Source: Defluviicoccus sp. (GTDB lineage Bacteria; Pseudomonadota; Alphaproteobacteria; MPNO01). Taken from it: a stretch of 8,064 nt of DNA. How positions within the stretch are numbered: position 1 is the stretch's first letter; each line of letters begins with the position of its first letter. Where the stretch lies: the NCBI GenBank assembly GCA_028820945.1, contig JAPPHW010000041.1, forward strand, positions 7,787 through 15,850, in the 5' to 3' direction. This document shows, piece after piece, positions 1 through 4,882 of this stretch. The notes below the pieces were generated by a model. The model did not search any database and was not told the origin of the DNA. It saw only the letters and a list, made by a program, of their open reading frames with translations. The translations under genes and the position numbers were made by a program.

Positions 1-867
1 ATCTCCATCGCGGAGGAATTCGCGATGCTCGACAATCTCGCCGAGGGCCGCTTCATCGCCGGTTTCGTGCGCGGTCTCGGCACCGAATACCACGCCTCGA
101 TGGCCAACCCGTCCTTCAGCCACGAGCGGTTTCACGAGGCGCACAACCTGATCGTCCGGGCCTGGACCGAGACCGGCCCCTTCGCCTTCGACGGCAAGCA
201 TTACCGCTACCAGTACGTCAATCTCTGGCCCCGGCCCTACCAGACGCCGCATCCGCCGATCTGGATCCCGTCCCAGGGCTCGCGCGAGACCTATGAGTGG
301 GCGGCCCATCCGGACCGCAAATACACCTACCTGATCACCTTCAACCCGGCCGAGGCTGTGAAGCGCAACCTCGATGCCTATGCCCGCCAATGCGAGACCT
401 ACGGCTACGAATGCAGCCCCGGACAGCTCGGCTGGGCGCTGCCGATCTATGTCGCCGAGACCGACGAGATCGCCAACCGCGAGGCCTCCAACCACATCGA
501 GGTGTTCTTCAACAAGTTCATCAATTCGCCTGCCGAGTACAAGTTGCCGCCCGGCTACTCGTCGATGGCGTCCTACAAATACGTCATGGAGACCAAGTTC
601 AAGGTGCGCGAACAGTTCCTCACCCACGAAACGCTGACCGGGAACGGCATGTTCGTCTGCGGCAGCCCGGAAACGGTGACGGAAATCCTCACCCGTCGCT
701 TCGACGAGATGGGCTACGGCAACCTGGTCTGCATGCTCCAGTTCGGCACCCTGCCGCGCGAGCTGACCGAGAAAAGCATGACGCTGTTCGCCAACGAGGT
801 CATGCCGAAGCTCCGCCATCTGGGCGGAGAGACCCCGGCCACCGCGGCGGCATCGGCCGCCCAATAG
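1..867 (+). CDS. LLM class flavin-dependent oxidoreductase (luciferase-like monooxygenase), 5' partial
   Basis: The frame is open from the first base, reading ISIAEEFAMLDNLAEGRF, so the ATG at 25 is internal and the true start lies upstream of the window. The AEE-AMLDNLSGGR-like segment followed by GFVRG is the hallmark of bacterial luciferase-like (F420/FMN-dependent) TIM-barrel monooxygenases. Further family features are LWPRPYQTPHPPIWIPSQGS (residues about 76-95 of the visible 288), GSPETVTEIL near the C-terminus, and QFGTLPRELTEKSMTLFANE. Members use reduced flavin and O2 to oxidise or cleave small organic substrates in the cytoplasm; the substrate here cannot be told. Family proteins are usually about 350-380 aa, so roughly 70-90 N-terminal residues are missing. 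The Ala-rich tail (ATAAASAAQ) is unremarkable. The downstream transporter on the same strand is separated by 150 bp containing a large inverted repeat, so co-transcription is uncertain. Confidence 0.9.
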   Translation: MSIAEEFAMLDNLAEGRFIAGFVRGLGTEYHASMANPSFSHERFHEAHNLIVRAWTETGPFAFDGKHYRYQYVNLWPRPYQTPHPPIWIPSQGSRETYEWAAHPDRKYTYLITFNPAEAVKRNLDAYARQCETYGYECSPGQLGWALPIYVAETDEIANREASNHIEVFFNKFINSPAEYKLPPGYSSMASYKYVMETKFKVREQFLTHETLTGNGMFVCGSPETVTEILTRRFDEMGYGNLVCMLQFGTLPRELTEKSMTLFANEVMPKLRHLGGETPATAAASAAQ

Positions 868-908
868 ACTCGCAGCCCGCTCCCAACCCGTGACGCTGCC
901 GAGTCGCG

Positions 909-1010
909 CCCTTCGATACGCCGCTTCGCGGCTACTCAGGGTGAGGGTACGGGGGTGTCTTCCGCAATTCCTCCTCATCCCGAGTAGGCGCGCCAGCGCC
1001 GTATCGAGGG
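909..1010. repeat. Pair of inverted intergenic palindromic repeats (arms 909-946 and 973-1010)
   Basis: Two 38-nt copies of one element lie head-to-head. The first begins CCCTTCGATACG and ends TACTCAGGGTGAGG. The second, read on the minus strand, begins CCCTCGATACG and ends TACTCGGGATGAGG. They differ by a few substitutions and two single-base indels, with a 26-nt spacer, so the transcript could fold into one long hairpin. Each copy also has a small internal palindrome (GCCGC-TTC-GCGGC in copy 1). From memory, CCTTCGAKACG...TCAGGATGAGG elements of this kind are dispersed in many copies in intergenic DNA of Alphaproteobacteria. The pair separates the oxidoreductase stop from the transporter start and could act as a bidirectional terminator or mRNA stabiliser. 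The edge of copy 2 (GAGGGA, 1006-1011) also supplies the transporter's Shine-Dalgarno sequence. Confidence 0.8.
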
Positions 1011-1017
1011 ACGCCCC

Positions 1018-1965
1018 ATGAACCGCCACGCGCTTCTTGGCGCCGCGTTCATCGCGGTCGCCATGCTGTTCTGGGGCGGCAACACCACGATCGGCCGGTT
1101 TGCGATGACGACCGACCTGCCGCCGATCGGCGTCAATTTCTGGCGCTGGACACTGGCGCTCGCGATCCTGCTGCCGCTTACCGCCCGCACCCTGTGGCGC
1201 CAGCGCGCCCTCCTCGCGCGGCACCGGGTCTATTGCTTCTGCATCGGGCTGGTCGGGGTGACTTTCTTCAATTCCTTCTATTATGTCGGGCTGCAAAGCA
1301 CGACCGCGGTCCAGGGCTCGCTGATCGCCGCCCTCCTTCCCCTGATGATCCTCGTTCTCGGCGCCGCATACGCGGGCACCGGCATCACCGGGCGTCAGAT
1401 CGGCGGGCTCGTGCTTTCGATCGGCGGGGCGGTGCTGGTGGTCGTTCGGGGCGATCCCGCGGTGCTGCAGACGCTCCGGCTCAACCCGGGCGATTTCTGG
1501 TGCCTCGCCGCGGTTATGTGCTGGGCGGTGCAGACCTTCATGCTGCGCTACAAGCCGCCGGAGATGGACATCATGGCGCTGGTCGTGGGCTCGATGGCGC
1601 TCGGCTGGTTCGCCCTGGTGCCGGCCTACGCGGTGGAAACCGCGATGGGCGAGGCCATGCGGTTCGACCGGGACACGGTGCTGATGGTCGGCTATCTCGG
1701 GCTGTTCGCGAGCGTCATCGCCTTCAGCCTCTACAACGCCGGCGTGGTGCGCGTGGGATCGGCGAGCGCGGGTTACCTCGGCAACCTGTTCCCGGTGTTC
1801 AGCGCGCTGCTGGCGGTGATCTTCCTGGGCGAGGCGATCGCCTGGTACCACGCGCTGGGCGGCATGCTGGTGCTCGGCGGGATCTACCTCGCGACGGTTT
1901 CGCCGGGCGCGTTCCGGCGCCGCCCGACAGCCCGTTCAGCCCGTTCAACCCGACGCGTCGGGTAG
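1018..1965 (+). CDS. DMT superfamily transporter, EamA family, 10 predicted TM segments
   Basis: A 315-aa, very hydrophobic protein with two tandem EamA domains (about residues 9-143 and 158-294), each of five membrane helices. Helices lie roughly at 7-25, 38-55, 70-90, 98-119, 126-144, 157-175, 184-203, 220-240, 255-272 and 276-294. Typical signatures are FWGGNTTIGR after helix 1, LIAALLPLMILVLG in helix 4, the equivalent GYLGNLFPVFSALLAVIFLGE in repeat 2, and YHALGGMLVLGGIYL at the end. The family exports or imports small metabolites (amino acids, nucleobase-like or organic compounds) across the inner membrane; the substrate cannot be predicted. The ATG at 1018 is preceded by GAGGGA with a 6-nt spacer, which lies in the end of the upstream repeat. 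The basic tail (RRRPTARSARSTRR) is cytoplasmic. Its 3' end overlaps the convergent hydratase alpha gene by 21 bp. Confidence 0.92.
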   Translation: MNRHALLGAAFIAVAMLFWGGNTTIGRFAMTTDLPPIGVNFWRWTLALAILLPLTARTLWRQRALLARHRVYCFCIGLVGVTFFNSFYYVGLQSTTAVQGSLIAALLPLMILVLGAAYAGTGITGRQIGGLVLSIGGAVLVVVRGDPAVLQTLRLNPGDFWCLAAVMCWAVQTFMLRYKPPEMDIMALVVGSMALGWFALVPAYAVETAMGEAMRFDRDTVLMVGYLGLFASVIAFSLYNAGVVRVGSASAGYLGNLFPVFSALLAVIFLGEAIAWYHALGGMLVLGGIYLATVSPGAFRRRPTARSARSTRRVG

Positions 1966-2598
1966 CGCCACGCCCACCATGCAATCGCGGGTGACGATGC
2001 CCGCGAGCCTCTCGGCATCCCACGACTCGGTTCCCTCGGGGCGCATCGGAAGCACGAGGTAGCGCATGTCGGCGTTGCTGTCGTGCACCCGGACGGTGAC
2101 GTCATCGGCGACGGTCGTTCCGAACTCCTCCAGCACCGCGCGCGGCTCGATCACCGCGCGCGAGCGGTAGGATTTCGACTTGTACCAGTCCGGCGGCAGG
2201 CCGAGGATGGTGCGCGGATAGCACGAGCACAGCGTGCAGACGATCATGTTGTGCGTATCCGGCGTGTTCTCGACCACGACCAGCTCGGTTCCGGCCATCG
2301 GGATGCCGAGCTCGCCGACCGCCGCGGTGCCGTCATCCAGCAGCCGCCGTTTGAACGACTCGTCGGTCCAGGCCCTGGCGATTATATCGGCGCCGATCGC
2401 GGGCCCGCGCGAATCCATGAATTCGAGCTGCTCGCGGATCTGCTCGGGCGTCACCACGCCCCTCTCCACCAGCAATTCGCGGATCGCGGTCGCCATCAGC
2501 TCGTAATGGCCGGTCTCCTCGACGTCGCGGTTCTCCGGCGCGACTTCGTGGTCGTGATGATGATGGGCCTCTGCGTGCCCGCGTTCTTCTTCCGCCAT
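1945..2598 (-). CDS. Nitrile hydratase alpha subunit / thiocyanate hydrolase gamma-type metal-binding subunit
   Basis: A 217-aa protein carrying the catalytic metal-binding loop VCTLCSC (Cys121, Cys124, Ser125, Cys126), followed by YPRTILGLPPDWYKSKSYRSRAV. This is diagnostic of the nitrile hydratase alpha family. Thr at the second motif position points to the cobalt rather than the iron type. The two inner cysteines are normally oxidised to sulfinic and sulfenic acids. Later conserved segments are VRVHDSNADMRYLVLPMRPEGTE and VTRDCMVGV. The chosen ATG at 2598 follows AGGAGA with a 6-nt spacer; an open frame continues upstream to 2868 but would read through the beta C-half gene. The N-terminus has a His-rich run (HAEAHHHHDHE, residues 8-18) that could bind metal. 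Nitrile hydratases convert R-CN to amides; thiocyanate hydrolase converts SCN- to COS and NH3. The sequence alone does not decide between them. It is the last gene of the minus-strand operon. Confidence 0.9.
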   Translation of the reverse strand: MAEEERGHAEAHHHHDHEVAPENRDVEETGHYELMATAIRELLVERGVVTPEQIREQLEFMDSRGPAIGADIIARAWTDESFKRRLLDDGTAAVGELGIPMAGTELVVVENTPDTHNMIVCTLCSCYPRTILGLPPDWYKSKSYRSRAVIEPRAVLEEFGTTVADDVTVRVHDSNADMRYLVLPMRPEGTESWDAERLAGIVTRDCMVGVALPDASG

Positions 2599-2604
2599 CC
2601 TCTG

Positions 2605-2610
2605 TCTCCT
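2605..2610 (-). promoter_or_regulatory. Shine-Dalgarno AGGAGA overlapping the upstream stop codon
   Basis: On the minus strand AGGAGA sits 6 nt before the ATG at 2598 and shares bases with the TAG stop of the beta C-half gene (2609-2611). This fixes the alpha-subunit start at 2598 rather than further upstream in the open frame. It also suggests that ribosomes finishing the beta half re-initiate on alpha, which would help hold subunit stoichiometry. Confidence 0.75.
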
Positions 2611-2911
2611 AAGGCCTTTCCAGCCAGTGCTGGTAGATTTCCAGATCGAGCGTGTCGCGGTCCGGACCTTCGTACCCGTCCCAGATGTCGCGCTGCCGGA
2701 ACCGCACCCGGTAGAGGTGCCGACGCGGCTCCCCGTCGAAGCCGTAGGCGAGCTCCTCGGGGTTGCGGAAGGCACCGCAATAGCGCTCCACGATCCCGGT
2801 CTTGCCGCGGATATAGTAGGGCGTCCGCCGGTGGCCGGGCGGGTGGCTGAGCGCGACCCGCACCTCATCGCCGACCTCGAAACGGCGCTCTTCCGGTGTC
2901 GCCGCGGTCAT
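2609..2911 (-). CDS. Nitrile hydratase beta subunit C-terminal half (SH3-like) / thiocyanate hydrolase alpha-type subunit
   Basis: A 100-aa protein corresponding only to the C-terminal SH3-like barrel of nitrile hydratase beta. It contains FEVGDEVRVA (residues 11-20), GHRRTPYYIRGKTGIVERYCG (26-46), NPEELAYGFDGEP (50-62), HLYRVRFRQRDIW (65-77) and ends TLDLEIYQHWLE. The H-R-x-P-YYxRGKxG-IE pattern and the LYxVRF strand are conserved in all beta subunits. In ordinary nitrile hydratases this domain is fused to the N-terminal helical domain in a protein of about 220-230 aa; here it is a separate gene, as in thiocyanate hydrolase and toyocamycin nitrile hydratase. The YCGAFRNPEELAYG segment looks more like the split, three-subunit type than the fused type, judged from memory. 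Its ATG overlaps the preceding stop in an ATGA (2908-2911), a sign of translational coupling. It should pair with both other subunits to complete the active site. Confidence 0.85.
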   Translation of the reverse strand: MTAATPEERRFEVGDEVRVALSHPPGHRRTPYYIRGKTGIVERYCGAFRNPEELAYGFDGEPRRHLYRVRFRQRDIWDGYEGPDRDTLDLEIYQHWLERP

Positions 2912-3213
2912 GTCCCGCCCTCCAGCCGGCGGCGGATCTCGCCCATTCGGCCCGCGATCTCGTCATGCGTCGCGAGGCCCTTCTCCTCCAGGAGGTCGGT
3001 CAGCGCCTCGGCCCAGCGTTCGAAATAGTCGCGGTCGTACTGCTCGGACGGCAGGTCCTCGAGCGCGCGGCGCATCTCGTCGACCGTCATCAGCTTCTTC
3101 TCGCGCAGCGCGCCGACCGTCGCCGTGATCAGCTTGGCCCACGGCTTTGTCGGCGGGCTGTCGGGCTCGACCGCGCCCGCCGGCATTCCGCCCATGTCGT
3201 GTTGTCTCTGCAT
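2908..3213 (-). CDS. Nitrile hydratase beta subunit N-terminal half / thiocyanate hydrolase beta-type subunit
   Basis: A 101-aa protein beginning MQRQHDMGGMP. HDMGGM (residues 5-10) is the conserved N-terminal signature of nitrile hydratase beta subunits. It is followed by KPWAKLI (23-29), the helical segment MTVDEMRRALEDLP (42-55), and YFERWAEALTDLLEEKGLATHDEIAGR (63-89), which matches the YYxxWLxALxxLLxEKGxxTxxEL motif of the N-terminal domain. The Arg in the MRRAL segment falls where a conserved beta Arg contacts the oxidised active-site cysteines in other members; this is my alignment by eye. The ATG at 3213 is preferred to a GTG at 3225 because the GTG falls inside the best ribosome-binding site. 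The protein ends right after the helical domain, and the SH3-like half follows as its own gene with a 4-nt overlap. The upstream neighbour is the MetE-like gene, 22 nt away. Confidence 0.8.
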   Translation of the reverse strand: MQRQHDMGGMPAGAVEPDSPPTKPWAKLITATVGALREKKLMTVDEMRRALEDLPSEQYDRDYFERWAEALTDLLEEKGLATHDEIAGRMGEIRRRLEGGT

Positions 3214-3222
3214 TTTCGCGCG

Positions 3223-3230
3223 CACCTCCC
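3223..3230 (-). promoter_or_regulatory. Shine-Dalgarno GGGAGGTG that decides the beta N-half start
   Basis: On the minus strand GGGAGGTG lies 9 nt before the ATG at 3213. An in-frame GTG at 3225-3223 overlaps this site and has no comparable signal of its own at usual spacing, so the shorter protein starting MQRQHDMGG is the better call. Confidence 0.6.
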
Positions 3231-3235
3231 GCGGT

Positions 3236-4270
3236 TCAGCCTTCGATCTCTTTCCGCACGATATCGGCGCCGGCGACCATCGCCTTCAGCTTGCCGAGCG
3301 CGGTGTCGCGGTCGAGATACTTCATCCCGCAATCGGGCGCCACGACGATCCGCTCCGGCGGCAGCACTTCGAGCGCCCGGCGGATGCGCGCCGCCACCGT
3401 CTCCGCCGTCTCGATCTCGGGATTGCCCAGGTTGAGCACCCCGAGAATCACGGTCTTCGACGGCAACCGCTCCAGGATAGCGAGATCGAGATCGGGCTGG
3501 GCCGCCTCGATCGAGACCTGGTCGACGGCCGCGTTCTCCAGTTCCGGCAGGAACGAGTACGCGCTCGACTTTTCGTGCACGATATGCGCGTAGCCGAAGC
3601 AGAGATGGACCGCCGTCGTCCCCTCGATTCCTTCGAGAGCGCGGTTTATCGCCTTCACCGCGTAGGACTTGGCGATCTCGGGACGCGCCTGCATGTAGGG
3701 CTCGTCGAGCTGGACCACGTCGACGCCTGCCGCGAACAGCGCCGCGATCTCCTCGTTCATCGCGGCCGCGTAGTCCATCGCCGCCGCCTCGTCGGTATCG
3801 TAATGGTCGTTCTGCGCCTGTTGGGTCATGGTGAACGGCCCGGGCACGGTAATCTTGGTCATCCGGTCGGTATTGGCGACCAGGAACTCGGCGTCGCGCA
3901 CCTCAATGGGTCGGGCCCGGTGGATGGGACCGGCGATGCGGGGCACCGGGTTGGGATGGCCCGTGCGGTCGATCGCCGTCCCCGGGTTGTCGATGTCGAC
4001 CCCGCCGAGCGCGGTCGCGACCCGGTTGGAGTAGCTCTCGCGTCGGATCTCGCCGTCGGTGATGATGTCGATTCCGGCGTGCTCGAAATCTTGGATCGCG
4101 GCGAGCGTCGCGGTGTCCTGCGCCTCCTCCAGCGAGTCCTCGGGCACTTTCCAGACTTCGCGGGCGCGCACCCGGGGCGGCAGCCGGCCCTTGAGATTGT
4201 CCCGGTCGACCAGCCAGTCCGGCTGGACATGACTCCCGACCACGGTCGTCGGCAAAATCCTCAACTCCAC
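3236..4270 (-). CDS. Cobalamin-independent methionine synthase II (MetE C-domain)-like zinc methyltransferase
   Basis: A 344-aa protein related to the C-terminal catalytic barrel of MetE (COG0620), about half the length of full MetE (about 750 aa). The start is TTVVGSHVQPDWL, typical of the family. The four zinc ligands are visible as His222 and Cys224 (AVHLCFG), Glu255 (VSIEAAQ) and Cys314 (APDCGMK). Asp189 in VVQLDEP corresponds to the homocysteine-binding Asp of MetE. The catalytic His of MetE (DIHSPN motif, 32 residues before the last Cys) is replaced: the same position here is Gly282 in GVLNLGNPE. Related single-domain proteins include archaeal core-MetE enzymes and epoxyalkane:coenzyme M transferase, so it is probably a thiol alkyl- or methyltransferase of unknown substrate. 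The GTG start at 4270 is supported by GAGGAGGGG about 9 nt upstream. It is the first gene of the operon leading into the split hydratase. Confidence 0.85.
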   Translation of the reverse strand: MELRILPTTVVGSHVQPDWLVDRDNLKGRLPPRVRAREVWKVPEDSLEEAQDTATLAAIQDFEHAGIDIITDGEIRRESYSNRVATALGGVDIDNPGTAIDRTGHPNPVPRIAGPIHRARPIEVRDAEFLVANTDRMTKITVPGPFTMTQQAQNDHYDTDEAAAMDYAAAMNEEIAALFAAGVDVVQLDEPYMQARPEIAKSYAVKAINRALEGIEGTTAVHLCFGYAHIVHEKSSAYSFLPELENAAVDQVSIEAAQPDLDLAILERLPSKTVILGVLNLGNPEIETAETVAARIRRALEVLPPERIVVAPDCGMKYLDRDTALGKLKAMVAGADIVRKEIEG

Positions 4271-4417
4271 GACGCGTCCCCTCCTCGGTTCCTTCGACTA
4301 TACGACACGGATGGCGCGGGCGGCCATGAAATGACTCCCGGCCGGTAACGATTCCCCGTGAGCGCCACGGGAAAGGGGCGCCGGCATCTCCGGCGCCCCC
4401 ACTTCTCGACTGTGCGA
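4271..4417 (-). promoter_or_regulatory. Hairpin-rich 5' leader of the MetE-like/hydratase operon
   Basis: Between the predicted promoter and the GTG at 4270 there are about 140 nt of transcribed leader. Three inverted repeats are visible: a perfect 10-bp GC stem (GGGGCGCCGG at 4375-4384 with CCGGCGCCCC at 4390-4399, 5-nt loop), a 6-bp stem (CCCGTG 4355-4360 with CACGGG 4366-4371), and CGGCC 4321-4325 with GGCCG 4340-4344. On the minus-strand RNA the first stem is followed by only UUUC, so it is at best a weak intrinsic terminator or attenuator. I could not match the leader to a SAM, SAH or cobalamin riboswitch consensus from memory. The length and structure still suggest regulation after initiation. 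Confidence 0.45.
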
Positions 4418-4446
4418 AATTTACCCCAAAACGCGTCCCGAGTCAA
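4418..4446 (-). promoter_or_regulatory. Sigma70-like promoter for the minus-strand operon
   Basis: On the minus strand TTGACT (4446-4441) is followed after exactly 17 nt by TAAATT (4423-4418). The -35 box matches five of six consensus bases and the -10 box four of six, at ideal spacing. Transcription would begin near 4411 and run through the hairpin leader into the MetE-like gene. No other promoter of similar quality was seen between 4271 and 4882 on this strand. Confidence 0.5.
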
Positions 4447-4512
4447 GAAGAAAATACTCTTTCACACCAATTAATTCGGTAAGACACGGATTTCAGGACA
4501 TTTTTTCTCCCG

Positions 4513-4555
4513 TCCGATTCCGACTCGAATCCGCCTCCCGGACCCTCGAATCGGA
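4513..4555. repeat. Short interleaved repeats (CTCGAATC direct, TCCGATTC/GAATCGGA inverted)
   Basis: CTCGAATC occurs at 4524-4531 and 4545-4552. TCCGATTC at 4513-4520 is the reverse complement of GAATCGGA at 4548-4555, and GATTC-6 nt-GAATC is nested inside. It lies upstream of both divergent units and could be an operator or a chance low-complexity patch. Confidence 0.35.
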
Positions 4556-4679
4556 TCCGTGCGCGATTCCGGCCGAAGCTCCCGCACCGTCCCGCCCGGC
4601 AAGGCCGACGACATCGCCCTGGCCGAGGCCATGCCGGCTCGCTGTCGAAATAGGCATCGGGTAGGCAAATCGCTACCGG

Positions 4680-4751
4680 GTCGACATTCGCGTCCCGCGG
4701 ATGCCGGGCGGGAATGTCGACATTTGCCGACTCGACCGGCCTGTCGACATT
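4680..4751. repeat. Three GTCGACATT repeats with a 12-bp palindrome and hairpin
   Basis: GTCGACATT is present at 4680-4688, 4716-4724 and 4743-4751. The middle copy sits in a perfect 12-bp palindrome, AATGTCGACATT (4713-4724). The first copy pairs with AATGTCGAC (4713-4721), and CCCGC (4694-4698) with GCGGG (4708-4712) extends the same hairpin with a 9-nt loop. The cluster lies about 130 nt upstream of the nuclease start and 230 nt upstream of the operon promoter. It resembles a multi-site operator for a dimeric regulator, but no regulator gene is in the window. Confidence 0.5.
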
Positions 4752-4798
4752 TCCGTGGGCGTCTCGCTCCGAGCGTCGAGCCCTTGTAGCCACGCCTT

Positions 4799-4882
4799 CG
4801 AAAATATAGTAATTGCCAAATATTCGATTTCCATTACTTTGGAAGTCGGAAGTTTATTCTAATATTAATAGAGAATAAAATA
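4799..4882. other. AT-rich stretch upstream of the nuclease gene
   Basis: About 85 bases rich in A and T stand out in an otherwise GC-rich window, with runs such as AATATTAATAGAGAATAAAATATT. AATATT recurs at 4861-4866 and 4879-4884. A TAATAT at 4860-4865 could be a -10 box with a poor -35 near 4838, so I do not call a specific promoter. The stretch probably contains the nuclease promoter and may mark a junction of acquired DNA. Confidence 0.4.

Noticed and set aside
2599..2868. 90-codon upstream extension of the hydratase alpha gene
   Set aside because: It overlaps the beta C-half gene in another frame and gives Ser/Arg/Thr-rich shadow sequence; the ATG at 2598 has an excellent ribosome-binding site and gives normal family length.
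3125..4348. 407-aa open frame on the plus strand opposite the MetE-like gene
   Set aside because: Composition (RHDD/LGR-rich) is typical of a shadow, and the opposite strand encodes a well-conserved MetE-like protein with all zinc ligands.
4298..4387. 29-aa open frame in the minus-strand leader (MPAPLSRGAHGES...), a possible leader peptide
   Set aside because: The ATG sits in the hairpin loop with GGAG directly adjacent, too close to serve, and there is no run of a regulatory amino acid such as Met or Cys.
4271..4411. SAM, SAH or cobalamin riboswitch in the operon leader
   Set aside because: I looked for the conserved cores of these classes from memory and found no convincing match; left as an unidentified structured leader.
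4499..4510. GGAG-AAAAA-ATG on the minus strand, which looks like a good translation start
   Set aside because: The frame stops after two codons (ATG TCC TGA) and lies upstream of the predicted promoter.
4443..4793. 116-aa minus-strand open frame (GTG start) in the intergenic region, reading NVD three times
   Set aside because: The NVD repeats are just the GTCGACATT sites read in frame; the rest is Arg/Pro-rich low-complexity sequence with no ribosome-binding site or domain, and its end overlaps the operon promoter. In-phase repeat spacing is a mild hint of coding but not enough.
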